Both the position numbers and the translations under genes were made by a program. From Oceanimonas pelagia (GTDB lineage Bacteria > Pseudomonadota > Gammaproteobacteria > Enterobacterales > Aeromonadaceae), in assembly GCF_030849025.1 (NCBI RefSeq), contig NZ_CP118224.1, positions 1,720,001 to 1,784,000 of the forward strand: DNA of 64,000 bases, given 5' to 3'. Below are positions 56,575-64,000 of this stretch, one piece after another. The notes under the pieces are model-generated. The model made no database searches, was not told the DNA's origin, and was given only the letters and a program-made list of their open reading frames with translations. Positions within the stretch are counted from its first letter, which is position 1; each line of letters begins with the position of its first letter.

Positions 56575-58197
56575 TCAGACCGTGAACTTACCCACCAGCC
56601 GACTCAGCCGCTCCGCAAGCCGTGCCAGCTCGCTACTGGACATATTGGTCTGACTGGCACCGGCAGAGGTTTGTACCGACAAATCCCGAATATTCACCAG
56701 ATTGCGGTCTACCTCACGGGATACCGAAGCCTGCTCTTCGGCCGCGCTGGCAATGGTCTGGTTCTGGTGGTTGATTTGCATGATGGCGTCAGTGATCAGG
56801 TGCAGTGCCTCACCGGCTTCCTGGGCAACCTTGCGGGTCATGGCACTCCGCTCCGTGCTGATCTGAATGGCATTAACGGTATCATTGGTTTCGTTCTGTA
56901 TGGCATTCATCATGGCTTCAATTTCCGTGGTCGACTCCTGAGTGCGACGAGCCAGCGCCCTCACCTCATCTGCTACCACCGCAAAACCTCGTCCCGATTC
57001 ACCCGCCCGCGCCGCCTCAATGGCAGCGTTCAGCGCCAACAGATTCGTCTGTTCGGCAATGCTCCTGATCACATCCAGAACCGTACCAATGTCGCGTACC
57101 CGGCTTGCCAGACTTTCCACTCCCCTTTGAGTATGGGAGATTTCCTGTTCCAGCTCATTGACGGTGCTGATGGTATGAGACACTTTGTCGCGCCCGATGC
57201 GGGCCTTCTCATCGGCGGTGTCGGAGTTTTGAGAAGTGGCGGCAGCATTGCGGGCAACTTCTTCCACCGCAGAGGTCATTTCATTCACCGCGGTAGCGGC
57301 CTGCTCCAGCTCATCGCTTTGTTGGTTCAGCGTGCGCGAGGACTGCTCGGTGACCACATTCAACTCCTTCGCGGTAGACGCCAGTAGTGTTGAGGACTCA
57401 TTTATTTCGTGGATGATCTGTTTCAGCCGCTGTTGCATGTTGGAAAGTGCCCGGATCATGTCACCCGCTTCGTCCTGAGCTGTATCAGTAAACTGAGTGG
57501 TAAGGTTGCCCGATGCCATGATGTGGCAAACTTCCACCGCCTTGCGTATGGGTAACAACACACTACGACTGAACAGCAAAGCCAGGGTTACCACCAGCAT
57601 CATGGCAATCACCATGGCGAGCGTCATTGCCGTTTTGGAAAACGCAATAGAGTCGTGGACATGAGCAGAAGCATCATTCGCTCTGCGCTGATGATACTCG
57701 GCTATCGCTCTCAGAGTATCACTCACCGCCATGCCCAATGTGGCAAACCCTTGGTGACGAAAGCGATCCGCCTGCTCCAGTCGGCCATTCGCAATCATTG
57801 CCAGTAACTGTTCATGCCGTGTGTCATACTGAACCTTGGCCTGCTCCAGTCTGCCATGTAAATCTTTCCCTTCCGGGGTCGTGAGGTAGTCCTGCATGTC
57901 CTGCAAGTCTCGGGCGAACTCATTGTTAATGGTTTGCAGATGGGCAAGGGACTGCCGCCGGCTTTGAGAGTCACTGGCATAGAGCGCATCAAGGGTATAG
58001 AAACGTATCAGCAGGAATCCCTCACGCACTTTCCCTACATTGTTGGTTGCAGGAATACGCTTGTCCGTGAGGCCGGTAACGACTTTATCAATACCATTAA
58101 ACTGAATAATGGCCATCAGTCCGATCAACAGGGTGATGACACTCAGCATTCCAAAAGCGATGGCAGATCGGGGAGCTATGTTTATTTTTCGGAGCAT
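56575..58197 (-). CDS. Methyl-accepting chemotaxis protein, four-helix-bundle sensor
   Basis: 540 residues. First helix about 13-34, a helical periplasmic domain (about 35-185, 4HB_MCP type) and second helix about 187-210; HAMP with LLPIRKAVEVCHIMASGNL; then the signalling domain with [20 protein letters not shown] and VVADEVRALARRTQ. It detects a small ligand and signals through CheA/CheW. ATG at 58197 has AAGGAA upstream. No C-terminal pentapeptide. No other chemotaxis genes are nearby. Confidence 0.92.
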   Translation of the reverse strand: MLRKINIAPRSAIAFGMLSVITLLIGLMAIIQFNGIDKVVTGLTDKRIPATNNVGKVREGFLLIRFYTLDALYASDSQSRRQSLAHLQTINNEFARDLQDMQDYLTTPEGKDLHGRLEQAKVQYDTRHEQLLAMIANGRLEQADRFRHQGFATLGMAVSDTLRAIAEYHQRRANDASAHVHDSIAFSKTAMTLAMVIAMMLVVTLALLFSRSVLLPIRKAVEVCHIMASGNLTTQFTDTAQDEAGDMIRALSNMQQRLKQIIHEINESSTLLASTAKELNVVTEQSSRTLNQQSDELEQAATAVNEMTSAVEEVARNAAATSQNSDTADEKARIGRDKVSHTISTVNELEQEISHTQRGVESLASRVRDIGTVLDVIRSIAEQTNLLALNAAIEAARAGESGRGFAVVADEVRALARRTQESTTEIEAMMNAIQNETNDTVNAIQISTERSAMTRKVAQEAGEALHLITDAIMQINHQNQTIASAAEEQASVSREVDRNLVNIRDLSVQTSAGASQTNMSSSELARLAERLSRLVGKFTV

Positions 58198-58775
58198 ACT
58201 ACGTTCCTTGTCTGTTTTGGTTGGCCGCGTCAATTACCTAACTCAATTAAGCCCGTTCTCCCCCCCACCAGCTCAAATAGACCAAAGTTGCTCACTTTCA
58301 CCGTACAGCTCCAATCATACCCCTCTTACCCTGTTGTTTCATAAGGCAGATCAACAGTTACACACAATCCGGTGTACCTTTAAACCCTAGGAACGAATGG
58401 TGCTGCATTTGGCTCTTGCACTGGAGGTTGTGGGTCATAATGGCATGTAATGACGGAGGAATCAGACGAGCGTTACCCGTTCATCTATGAATGCCGGATT
58501 TGATGCTAACCCAGTAGGCGCTGACCCATAAAACAACAATTACGTTGATACAGAACGAACTATGTGCTCATATGAAACTTAATCACCTCACCAAATCAAC
58601 CAGAAAGTATGTCATTCCGCTGTTACATAAACGCCTTAAAGTGCCAGGGCGATAGAGAATAACACCTCGACATCATGAATGTATGTTCAGCATATAAACT
58701 CACCAAAATAAGATTAACATCTTATTTTATTGAAATATGAAATTTCAGAAGGATAAAACTCTACAGGAGGTACTG
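58198..58775. other. Long intergenic stretch without a gene
   Basis: About 580 bases, AT-richer than the surroundings, between the divergent chemoreceptor and amidohydrolase genes. Only frames of fewer than 35 codons without ribosome sites are open. It must hold both promoters; I could not pick a clear -35/-10 pair. Confidence 0.4.
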
Positions 58776-60128
58776 ATGCTCTCAACACTTAAACACTCCA
58801 TGGCCGCCGCCACAACGCTCTTGCTGCTCACGGCAGGCCAGGCATGGTCGGAAGAGCCCCCTTCCCCTGCGGTAACGCTGTTTACCAATGTCAATGTGTT
58901 TGACGGCGTTAATGAGTCGCTGATTAAAAATGCCAACGTGGTCGTGACAGATAACCTGATTTCTCAAATTTCAACCGAACCCCTGGCCGTGGCCGGCGGT
59001 CGGGTTATCGACGGTGGCGGACGCACCATGATCCCCGGCCTGATAGATGTTCACTGGCACACCTCATACTGCTGTGCCGCACAAAGCACCGTTGTCACCG
59101 GCGACATTCTGGAAGTCGCTATCCGTGGAGCCCAGGGCTCGGAAAACACCCTGATGCGCGGCTTTACCACCGTTCGCGATGTGGGTGGTAATCCTTTCGC
59201 CACCAAAAAAATGATCGACGCCGGTGAGCTTGTCGGCCCCCGCATTCTTCCCTCGGGTCCACCCATTGGTCAGACCGGCGGACACTTTGATTATCGCCCG
59301 TACCAGGCCGTGCCCACGAACCCGGGAGACTCCCAATGGTATTGGTACAGCACTGGCCTGATGGCAATGGCTGACGGCGTGGATGAAGTCACCAAGCGCG
59401 CCCGCGAAGTCATGCGCATGGGCGCCAGTCAACTCAAAATTTCAGGCGGTGGGGGAGTATCATCTGTCTACGATCCGCTCGATGTACGTCAATACACTTT
59501 TGACGAACTCAAGGCATTTGTAGAGGTTGCCGACACTTACAACACCTATGTGGCCTCACACATCTTTACCGACGAAGCAGCTCAGCTGGCCATCAAGGCG
59601 GGTATAAAAACCATCGAGCACGGTTTCCTGATGAACACGAATACGCTTCAGATGATGGTTGATAACGACGTCTGGCTCAGTATTCAACCGTTACTGAACG
59701 ACGAAGATGCCTTTACTTTCAACGATCCTGTCAGCACCCAGAAGTGGCTCCAGGTTACTGACGGCACCGACATCATCTACAAGCAAGCCAAAAAAATGGG
59801 CGTAAAAATCGCCTTTGGCACTGATATATTGTTCGACCCCGCCCTTGCAGAAAAACAGGGCGCTTTTCTCGCCAAGCTCAAGCGCTGGTTTACTCCCTAC
59901 GAGGTGATGAAAATGGCCACCTCCACCAACGCCGAGCTGCTTGAGCTGTCGGGACCTCGTCATCCCTACCAGCAAGGCCCACTCGGAAAAATTGTTGAGG
60001 GCGCCTACGCGGATCTGATCCTGGTGAACGGCAACCCGCTGGAAGACATTGATCTTGTTGCTAACCCCCAAAAGAATTTCGACTTAATCATGAAAGACGG
60101 TGTGATTTACAAAAACCAGTTGAAATAG
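58776..60128 (+). CDS. Secreted metal-dependent amidohydrolase (prolidase/imidazolonepropionase-like)
   Basis: 450 residues. Signal peptide MLSTLKHSMAAATTLLLLTA with cleavage near QAWSEE. Amidohydrolase TIM barrel: metal ligands in DVHWHTSY (HxH), LKISGGGGVSS (carboxylated Lys), ASHIFTDEA, EHGFL and the catalytic Asp in FGTDILF; the C-terminal beta-sandwich ends in LILVNGNPLEDI. Related enzymes in the Xaa-Pro/Xaa-Arg dipeptidase group cleave dipeptides in the periplasm; the substrate here is not known. AGGAGG lies 5 bases before the ATG at 58776. Confidence 0.9.
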   Translation: MLSTLKHSMAAATTLLLLTAGQAWSEEPPSPAVTLFTNVNVFDGVNESLIKNANVVVTDNLISQISTEPLAVAGGRVIDGGGRTMIPGLIDVHWHTSYCCAAQSTVVTGDILEVAIRGAQGSENTLMRGFTTVRDVGGNPFATKKMIDAGELVGPRILPSGPPIGQTGGHFDYRPYQAVPTNPGDSQWYWYSTGLMAMADGVDEVTKRAREVMRMGASQLKISGGGGVSSVYDPLDVRQYTFDELKAFVEVADTYNTYVASHIFTDEAAQLAIKAGIKTIEHGFLMNTNTLQMMVDNDVWLSIQPLLNDEDAFTFNDPVSTQKWLQVTDGTDIIYKQAKKMGVKIAFGTDILFDPALAEKQGAFLAKLKRWFTPYEVMKMATSTNAELLELSGPRHPYQQGPLGKIVEGAYADLILVNGNPLEDIDLVANPQKNFDLIMKDGVIYKNQLK

Positions 60129-60260
60129 ATAATCAGACGTTTGATTTCTGGCGGTAAAAGGAGGTTTCGCTTGAAAGAAAAATGCAGACACCTGGCAAAA
60201 AAAGGAAGATAACAAAAGGCGGCCGGCTCCTGCTGGCCGCAGCATGCCTTGGCAGCCTGA

Positions 60261-60362
60261 CAGCTGCATGAAAGCAAACGGGGCACCACGGCTGGCGAAA
60301 AGTTCTGGGGCTGCTCCCAGTTTCCCAAATGCCGGGACGTCATCAAGCCGGCACAACAATAA
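60261..60362 (+). pseudogene. Remnant of a topoisomerase-type C4 zinc-finger protein
   Basis: After an in-frame TGA, the frame reads ESKRGTTAGEKFWGCSQF and then PKCRDVIKPAQQ before TAA. FWGCS-FPKCR is the C-terminal half of a C4 zinc finger of the bacterial topoisomerase I / zf-C4_Topoisom type. Another frame just upstream (60181-60270) encodes a hydrophobic stretch, so frameshifts are likely. No start or ribosome site; a decayed 3' end is the simplest reading. Confidence 0.5.
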
Positions 60363-60411
60363 TGCATACTCATAAACACTATCCCTAACCGTCAGACCAA
60401 AGGAGCACATC

Positions 60412-60606
60412 ATGTCTGCCGAAAACGAAAACCAGAAAGTCACCGTGGTCGATATCAAAATGCCGTTTATGTCCATGGTGGTGTTTATGGTGAAGTTCGC
60501 CATCGCCTCCATTCCCGCCTTTATCATTCTGTCGATCATCTTCAGCCTGCTGGCCATGGTGTTTGGCGGCATTTTTCACGGCATGGGCATGATGGGGCGC
60601 TACTGA
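60412..60606 (+). CDS. Small hydrophobic membrane protein
   Basis: 64 residues: a polar N-terminus (MSAENENQKVTVVDIKMP) then two close hydrophobic stretches (about 20-35 and 38-55) and a Gly/Met tail (HGMGMMGRY). AAAGGAG stands 6 bases before the ATG, a strong site. No function recognised; it could be a small regulatory or structural membrane protein. Confidence 0.72.
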   Translation: MSAENENQKVTVVDIKMPFMSMVVFMVKFAIASIPAFIILSIIFSLLAMVFGGIFHGMGMMGRY

Positions 60607-60681
60607 CCGCAAAAAATCACCGCCGGGGCACGCCGGTTCGGGTAACATGTTCATTGTTCCTTTTCTCACTCCGGTGTGGTC

Positions 60682-61815
60682 ATGCTCAAGTTGCTTACCA
60701 AACTGGCGTTGTTGCTGCTGGCCTGCGTGTGCGCCGGTGTGCTGGTGCAGCAGACCACGCTGTCGGCGCTGGCACTGAGCCGCGTCGATCCCCTGCCCCA
60801 TACTCGCGAGCTGGTCAGCGCAGCACGCTATGCCGAGGCGGCGGATTACCTTGGCTTTTTTATGGACTACGACTATGTGAGCTCGAATCCAGAGGCTCAG
60901 GCACTCCATCACGACATTGTCCGCCAGCGGGAAAGCTGGCGTTACCGGTTTGAAAAACTGAGCGAAGGACTGGTGCTGGGCAGCAGTGACGAGCCCCTTG
61001 GCATAGCGGCGGCGGTGGTCACCGATTTTCTGGTGATCGGCGATATTCGGGATCTCACTCGCCAGGGCCTTCACCTTGCCAGAGACGAGGAGGTAGACGA
61101 GGTGCTGGTAGCGCTGTCCACCCTGGGGCTGGTGGCCAGCACGGCCCAACTGGCCAGTGGCGCCGGCACCCTGGCCACCGCCGGTGCGACCGCGCCGGCA
61201 GCGGCAGGCGCAACCGCCGCCAAAAGCGGCATAGTGGCGCTGAAAACCGCGCGCCGACTGGGCCACCTGCCGCCCTGGCTGGGCAAAACCCTGGTGCGGA
61301 CGGCGAAAACGGCCCGCCAGTCCAAAGGCTTAAGCAAGCTGAATGAGGCGTTTGCCAGCGTCACCACCCTGGCACGCACCCGGGGCGGCTTTCGGCTGAT
61401 GGCGAAAACCCGCAACGCCGACGAGCTGGCCGCCATGGCCCGCTTCGCCCGCACCTTTGGTGATCACAGCCGGCCCCTCTACCGGCTGGGTGGTCGTCTG
61501 GCGGTGGATCTTGCCGGCACAGTGAGCAAGGAAACCGTCAAGCTGGCGGCCACCTTTGGCAAGGGCGGACTCAGGCTACTGAACCAGGTTGGTGCCGTCA
61601 AGTTCACCAAAATTGCCAGCCGCAGTGCCAAAATGGCCTACAAGGGCGAGGTGTTCCGCCTGCTCGCACGGGCGCTGTTCCAGCTGCCGCCGTGGCTGCT
61701 GTCTTTGTTGATGATGCCGGGCCTGCTGCTCTGCATTCCCTGGCGCTGGCTGCTCGATCATCGCCGAAAACGGCGTGCAGGCCGGCGCGAGTGCGCCGGC
61801 CTGAATGGTCAGTAA
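60682..61815 (+). CDS. Unrecognised membrane protein
   Basis: 377 residues. An N-terminal signal-anchor (LLTKLALLLLACVCAGVLV), a soluble region with VVTDFLVIGDIRDLTRQG, a small-residue-rich hydrophobic segment (about 145-175, Ala/Gly/Thr) and a C-terminal helix (ALFQLPPWLLSLLMMPGLLL) followed by RRKRRAGRR. Basic repeats of T/K/R in the middle (LVRTAKTARQSKGL). I do not recognise the family. ATG at 60682 is preceded only by GGTG; a GTG at 60676 is in frame. Its 3' end overlaps the VOC gene by 7 bases. Confidence 0.7.
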   Translation: MLKLLTKLALLLLACVCAGVLVQQTTLSALALSRVDPLPHTRELVSAARYAEAADYLGFFMDYDYVSSNPEAQALHHDIVRQRESWRYRFEKLSEGLVLGSSDEPLGIAAAVVTDFLVIGDIRDLTRQGLHLARDEEVDEVLVALSTLGLVASTAQLASGAGTLATAGATAPAAAGATAAKSGIVALKTARRLGHLPPWLGKTLVRTAKTARQSKGLSKLNEAFASVTTLARTRGGFRLMAKTRNADELAAMARFARTFGDHSRPLYRLGGRLAVDLAGTVSKETVKLAATFGKGGLRLLNQVGAVKFTKIASRSAKMAYKGEVFRLLARALFQLPPWLLSLLMMPGLLLCIPWRWLLDHRRKRRAGRRECAGLNGQ

Positions 61816-62309
61816 GCCCCTTCGCTGTAGATCAGCTCATAGCTGTGGCTGTAGATCTCCACGATGTTGCCGAACGGGTCTTCCATATAGATCATGCGGT
61901 AGGGCTTTTTGCCCGGGTAGTAGTAGCGCGGTTTTTCCATGCGCGCCTTGCCGCCGGCGGCCACAATGCGCTCAGCCAGGCCTTCCACATCCGGATCCTG
62001 CACGCAGAAGTGAAACACGCCGGTTTTCCAGTATTCAAAGTTGTTCTCAGGGTTTTGTTGGCCCTGAAACTGGAACAGCTCCACGCCGATACGATCACCG
62101 GTAGACAGGTGGGCGATACGAAAGCGGCCCCAGCCCGGGCCGAACACGTCGGTGCACATTTCGCCGATGGCGCTGTCGTCTTCCACGATGTCGGTGGGCT
62201 TCATGATCAGATACCAGCCCATGACCTGGGTGTAGAACGCCACCGCCTTGTCGAGATCCGGCACGGAGATGCCAATGTGGGAAAAGTTTCTCGGATAGAC
62301 CTTGCTCAT
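61809..62309 (-). CDS. VOC superfamily protein (glyoxalase/dioxygenase-like)
   Basis: 166 residues in two beta-alpha-beta-beta-beta modules: FSHIGISVPDLDKAVAFYTQVMGW at the start, RIGVELFQF, then GVFHFCVQDPDVEGLAERIVAAGG and YMEDPFGNIVEIYSHSYEL. The conserved His near the first strand, His and Glu near the end can bind a metal. Members include glyoxalase I, dioxygenases and resistance proteins; the function here is unknown. The ATG at 62309 has AGAGG 8 bases upstream. Divergent from a LysR regulator that likely controls it. Confidence 0.87.
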   Translation of the reverse strand: MSKVYPRNFSHIGISVPDLDKAVAFYTQVMGWYLIMKPTDIVEDDSAIGEMCTDVFGPGWGRFRIAHLSTGDRIGVELFQFQGQQNPENNFEYWKTGVFHFCVQDPDVEGLAERIVAAGGKARMEKPRYYYPGKKPYRMIYMEDPFGNIVEIYSHSYELIYSEGAY

Positions 62310-62360
62310 GATAATGACCTCTTGGGTTGCTCGTTGTTGAAGCAAGCTTAACCCCATGGT

Positions 62361-62373
62361 TTAATCATTAAAA
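62361..62373. promoter_or_regulatory. LysR-type box between the VOC and LysR genes
   Basis: TTTAATCATTAAA is a perfect 13-base palindrome of the T-N11-A form typical of LysR-regulator binding sites, in the 99-base divergent gap. Confidence 0.65.
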
Positions 62374-62408
62374 ATTATCGTTTTTTATTTTTATGAGTAT
62401 CATTCTTA

Positions 62409-63299
62409 ATGGTTAGCCCAGTCTGGCTGCGCAGCTTCTGCACCCTGGTGGAGGTGGGCCACTTCACCCGCACCGCCGAGCGGCTGCACATGACCCAGTC
62501 GGGGGTCAGCCAGCATGTACGCAAGCTGGAAGAACATCTGGGGGTGGCGCTGCTGGTGCGCCAAGGCAAGGGCTTTACCCTGACCGATGCCGGCGAACGG
62601 CTGTTTGCCGAAGCCAGGGATATTTTGCAGTCGTTGTCGGGCCTGGAGCAACGGGTAGGACAGGACGACCCGTTTACGGGGCAGGTACGGGTAATGTCGC
62701 CGGGCAGCGTGGGCCTCAAGCTCTATCCGCAATTACTGGAATTACAGCGCCAGCATACCGGGCTGATAATCGACTACCGCTTTGCCCCCAACGCCAGCGT
62801 GGAGCAGGCGGTGGCCGGCAATAGCGTGGATCTGGGGCTGATGACCCAGCCCTCCGCCCATGAGGCCGTTCAGTGCCGGGCCATGGCCGAAGAGGCGCTG
62901 CTGCTGGTCACCCCCGCCAGCATCATTGAGCCGGACTGGGCTACCTTGCTGAAGCTGGGCTTTATTGACCACCCGGACGGCAACCATCATGCCGGCCTGC
63001 TGCTGGGGGCCAACTTTACCGAGTTTGAACACGTGAGCCAGTTTCAAAAAACCGGCTTTTCCAACCAGATTGGGCTTATCCTGGCGCCGGTCAGTCTCGG
63101 GCTGGGTTTTACCGTGCTGCCGGCTCATGCTGTGGCAGCCTTTGCACAGCCGGCGTTGATCCGCGCCCATGCCCTGCCTCATCCCGCAAGCGAAACCATT
63201 TATGCCGCCACTCACCGCCACAAGCCGGTGCCCAGCCGGGTCAACACAGTGCTGAGGGTGGCCAAAACCTCCTTAACCCAACCAAAGGACGAATCATGA
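62409..63299 (+). CDS. LysR-family regulator
   Basis: 296 residues. Helix-turn-helix at about 4-62 (SPVWLRSFCTLVEVGHFTRTA, then QSGVSQHVRKLEEHLGV) and a LysR substrate-binding domain. The ATG follows AT-rich sequence with no clear ribosome site. It diverges from the VOC gene with a T-N11-A box between, and overlaps the HIT gene by four bases (ATGA), so the HIT protein may be co-expressed. Confidence 0.92.
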   Translation: MVSPVWLRSFCTLVEVGHFTRTAERLHMTQSGVSQHVRKLEEHLGVALLVRQGKGFTLTDAGERLFAEARDILQSLSGLEQRVGQDDPFTGQVRVMSPGSVGLKLYPQLLELQRQHTGLIIDYRFAPNASVEQAVAGNSVDLGLMTQPSAHEAVQCRAMAEEALLLVTPASIIEPDWATLLKLGFIDHPDGNHHAGLLLGANFTEFEHVSQFQKTGFSNQIGLILAPVSLGLGFTVLPAHAVAAFAQPALIRAHALPHPASETIYAATHRHKPVPSRVNTVLRVAKTSLTQPKDES

Positions 63300-63763
63300 G
63301 CTGCATTTTCTGCGACATCGTGGCGGGCAAGGCGCCCTGCCACAAGGTGTGGGAAGACCACGAGCACCTGGCGTTTCTGTCCATCTTTCCCAACACCAGG
63401 GGCTTTACCGTGGTGATCCCCAAGACCCACCACCCCAGCTATGCCTTTGACGCCCCCGACGAGGTACTGAGCAAGCTGATTATCGCCACCAAACGGGTGG
63501 CGAAGCTGCTGGATCAGTCCTTTGACGACGTGGCCCGCACCGGCCTGTTTTTTGAGGGTTACGGCGTGGATCACCTGCACAGCAAGCTGTTCCCCATGCA
63601 CGGCACCGGACAGGACTCCAAGTTTCAGGCCATTGAATCGGTACGGGAAAAGTATTTCGAGCGCTACGAGGGCTATTTGTCGTCCCACGACAGCCACCGC
63701 GCCGACGACGCCGAGCTGGCTGCGCTCGCCGCCCACATTCGCGGCGTGGCAGAGCAGGGCTAA
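63296..63763 (+). CDS. HIT-family nucleotide-binding hydrolase/transferase
   Basis: 155 residues. CIFCDIVAGKAPCHKVWED at the N-terminus; CxxC pairs (about 3-6) could bind zinc. The HIT motif is GVDHLHSKLFPMHG: two of the histidines are present but the third is Lys, a variant seen in one HIT subgroup. The enzymes cleave or transfer nucleoside monophosphates. Overlaps the LysR gene and the terminal codons of the convergent gene at the window edge. Confidence 0.87.
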   Translation: MSCIFCDIVAGKAPCHKVWEDHEHLAFLSIFPNTRGFTVVIPKTHHPSYAFDAPDEVLSKLIIATKRVAKLLDQSFDDVARTGLFFEGYGVDHLHSKLFPMHGTGQDSKFQAIESVREKYFERYEGYLSSHDSHRADDAELAALAAHIRGVAEQG

Positions 63764-64000
63764 AGAATCTGGTTGCGCACCAGGCCACGTTTCACACTTT
63801 TGCACAGCTTGCCAAAACGGCGTATTTCATCAAAGTGGGGCACAATGCCCCGCTTTACCTGGTGTTCCCAGTAGCTGAGTTCGGAGTCGAGCAACTCCAT
63901 CAGTTTTTTCGGGCAGCCAATGCAGTTGTTGCCGGTGCCGCACACAAAAGTATCGGATTCATAAAGGGGAAAGGTTTGCTTGGCCTGCTCAATCAGCTCC
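63760..64000 (-). CDS. Cysteine-containing small conserved protein, partial at window edge
   Basis: 80 codons read from the edge: ELIEQAKQTFPLYESDT, then CGTGNNCIGCPKKLMELLD and a basic C-terminus (CKSVKRGLVRNQIL). The three close cysteines plus a fourth suggest a metal site. The start lies beyond 64000; the ATG at 63945 is inside a conserved-looking run and is probably not the start. The family is not recognised by name. Its stop overlaps the HIT stop. Confidence 0.65.
   Translation of the reverse strand, partial: ELIEQAKQTFPLYESDTFVCGTGNNCIGCPKKLMELLDSELSYWEHQVKRGIVPHFDEIRRFGKLCKSVKRGLVRNQIL

Overview
The window is a bacterial chromosome segment with high GC by eye and dense genes. The housekeeping proteins are very close to those of Gammaproteobacteria: GuaA, GuaB, the SdhCDAB-SucABCD block divergent from GltA, MsbA-LpxK-YcaR-KdsB, LolCDE, Mfd, AsnB, YbiT and YbjN align almost without gaps to remembered E. 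coli sequences. Gene content and order suggest an aquatic Aeromonadales-type organism (Oceanimonas, Oceanisphaera or Zobellella-like); that genus-level guess is inference.

Layout. 1-6.8 kb: end of a DUF2064 transferase, a fatty-acid hydroxylase/sterol desaturase family protein, a small secreted protein, two tandem-domain universal stress proteins on either side of ybiT, ybjN, tRNA-Ser(GGA) and a 2OG-Fe(II) oxygenase. 7-9.1 kb: asnB and a secreted protein. 9.2-14.6 kb: the accessory region. It holds a type IV (AbiEi/AbiEii-like) toxin-antitoxin pair with a striking nested operator, a 615-bp near-identical direct repeat containing a dead C-terminal copy of the toxin, and an AT-rich islet with a PACE-family efflux protein, a DsbB-like membrane protein and a TetR regulator, preceded by palindromic operator candidates. 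14.7-19.4 kb: guaBA and xseA. 19.4-23.9 kb: a three-subunit flavoprotein/ferredoxin dehydrogenase of the opine-oxidase/HcnABC type, a LysR regulator of OccR/NocR flavour and an orphan ABC amino-acid binding protein. 24.1-26.5 kb: a chemoreceptor with a periplasmic haem c motif (CxxCH) and a YbaK-like deacylase.

26.5-37.7 kb is the TCA-cycle block: sdhCDAB-sucABCD on the minus strand with gltA divergent. 37.8-45.9 kb: fbp, then comEC-msbA-lpxK-ycaR-kdsB on the minus strand, with two tandem DUF2062 genes divergent from comEC. 45.9-53.1 kb: lolCDE, a PilZ-like protein and mfd. 53.3-64 kb: a FAD oxidoreductase, a DUF3422 membrane protein, a second chemoreceptor, a secreted metal-dependent amidohydrolase, a small membrane protein, an unrecognised membrane protein, a VOC protein divergent from a LysR regulator, a HIT protein, and a partial cysteine-bearing small protein at the right edge.

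The best candidates for something new are in 9.4-14.2 kb (toxin-antitoxin duplication, nested dyad operator and the adjoining regulated efflux islet). Next come the haem-type chemoreceptor and the opine-oxidase-like cluster. No CRISPR array, rRNA, prophage or intact insertion sequence was seen.
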